64,000 nt of DNA from Paenibacillus sp. DMB20 (lineage in GTDB: Bacteria > Bacillota > Bacilli > Paenibacillales > Paenibacillaceae): contig NZ_LAZU01000031.1 in NCBI RefSeq assembly GCF_000987955.1, positions 114,378-178,377 on the forward strand, in the 5' to 3' direction. Numbering within the stretch: the first letter of the stretch is position 1; each line of letters begins with the position of its first letter. A program made the translations under genes and the position numbers. The notes below the pieces were generated by a model that made no database searches, was not told the origin of the DNA, and was given only the letters and a program-made list of their open reading frames with translations. Shown piece after piece: positions 63,761 through 64,000 of the stretch.

Positions 63761-64000
63761 GGATAAGCCCTCGACCGATTAGTATTGGTCAGCTCCATGC
63801 ATTGCTGCACTTCCACCTCCAACCTATCTACCTCGTCGTCTTCAAGGGGTCTTACGAATTGGGAAATCTCATCTTGAGGGGGGCTTCACGCTTAGATGCT
63901 TTCAGCGCTTATCCCTTCCGTACTTAGCTACCCAGCCGTGCTCCTGGCGGAACAACTGGTGCACCAGCGGTACGTCCATCCCGGTCCTCTCGTACTAAGG
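63761..64000 (-). rRNA. rrl: 23S ribosomal RNA, 3' end (rest outside the window)
   Basis: The minus strand reads the conserved 23S tail, ending ACTAATCGGTCGAGGGCTTA near 63761, and domain VI sequence including CCTTAGTACGAGAGGACCGG at the window edge. Only about 240 bases are inside. The spacer to 5S (63610-63760) holds no tRNA. Confidence 0.95.

Noticed and set aside
1..64000. CRISPR array, prophage or toxin-antitoxin system
   Set aside because: No regularly spaced repeats, phage structural genes or recognisable toxin-antitoxin pairs were seen on either strand.

Overview
The window looks like a chromosomal segment of a Paenibacillus-type Bacillota (inference). The reasons are an rrn operon trailed by a long tRNA cluster, a glmS ribozyme in front of glmS, the cdaA-cdaR-glmM-glmS block, a sigW/anti-sigma pair, S-layer-homology (SLH) exoproteins, and sugar loci built from YesM/YesN two-component systems with LplABC-like transporters that lack their own ATPase.

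Layout. 1-4 kb: end of a nitronate monooxygenase gene, modAB (no modC) and a divergent HTH plus periplasmic-binding-domain regulator (yvgK type). 4-13 kb: catabolic operon MFS transporter - GH3 - GH3 with a perfect cre site, followed upstream by an AraC-GH39 fusion regulator. 13-20 kb: a nucleotidyltransferase gene, a giant SLH-anchored right-handed beta-helix protein with a membrane foldase-like partner, and a GNAT gene. 20-27 kb: HD-domain and cupin genes, a VanSR-like two-component system and an SLH-tailed serine hydrolase. 27-33 kb: a cdaS diadenylate cyclase with a degenerate tandem copy, a wrbA remnant, a glycerate kinase/GntP permease/CdaR-family regulator operon, an SDR remnant and a lone tRNA-Lys. 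33-37 kb: a membrane serine hydrolase, a two-part MerR regulator and an IS1595-type transposase remnant. 37-51 kb: a glycan-utilisation locus (TIM-barrel isomerase, Gfo/Idh oxidoreductase, secreted clan GH-A hydrolase, solute-binding protein, two permeases, YesN, YesM, LacI regulator, divergent FAD oxidoreductase). 51-62 kb: core genes glmS, glmM, cdaR, cdaA, rsiW, sigW, ppc. 62.4-64 kb: minus-strand rrn tail with 11 tRNAs, 5S and the 3' end of 23S.

How it fits together. Most of the left part serves uptake and breakdown of plant-type glycans and organic acids under catabolite control. The right part couples cell-wall precursor synthesis (GlmS, GlmM) to c-di-AMP signalling (CdaA, CdaR). A second, probably sporulation-specific cyclase (CdaS) lies elsewhere in the window.

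Quality caveat. At least eleven reading frames between 2.9 and 38.4 kb are interrupted by single-base changes, nearly all a one-base excess in a homopolymer. No gene from 38.9 to 62.2 kb is interrupted. For these genes I give the whole span that becomes one continuous frame when the shift is corrected, and name the site. No CRISPR array, intact insertion sequence or prophage was seen.
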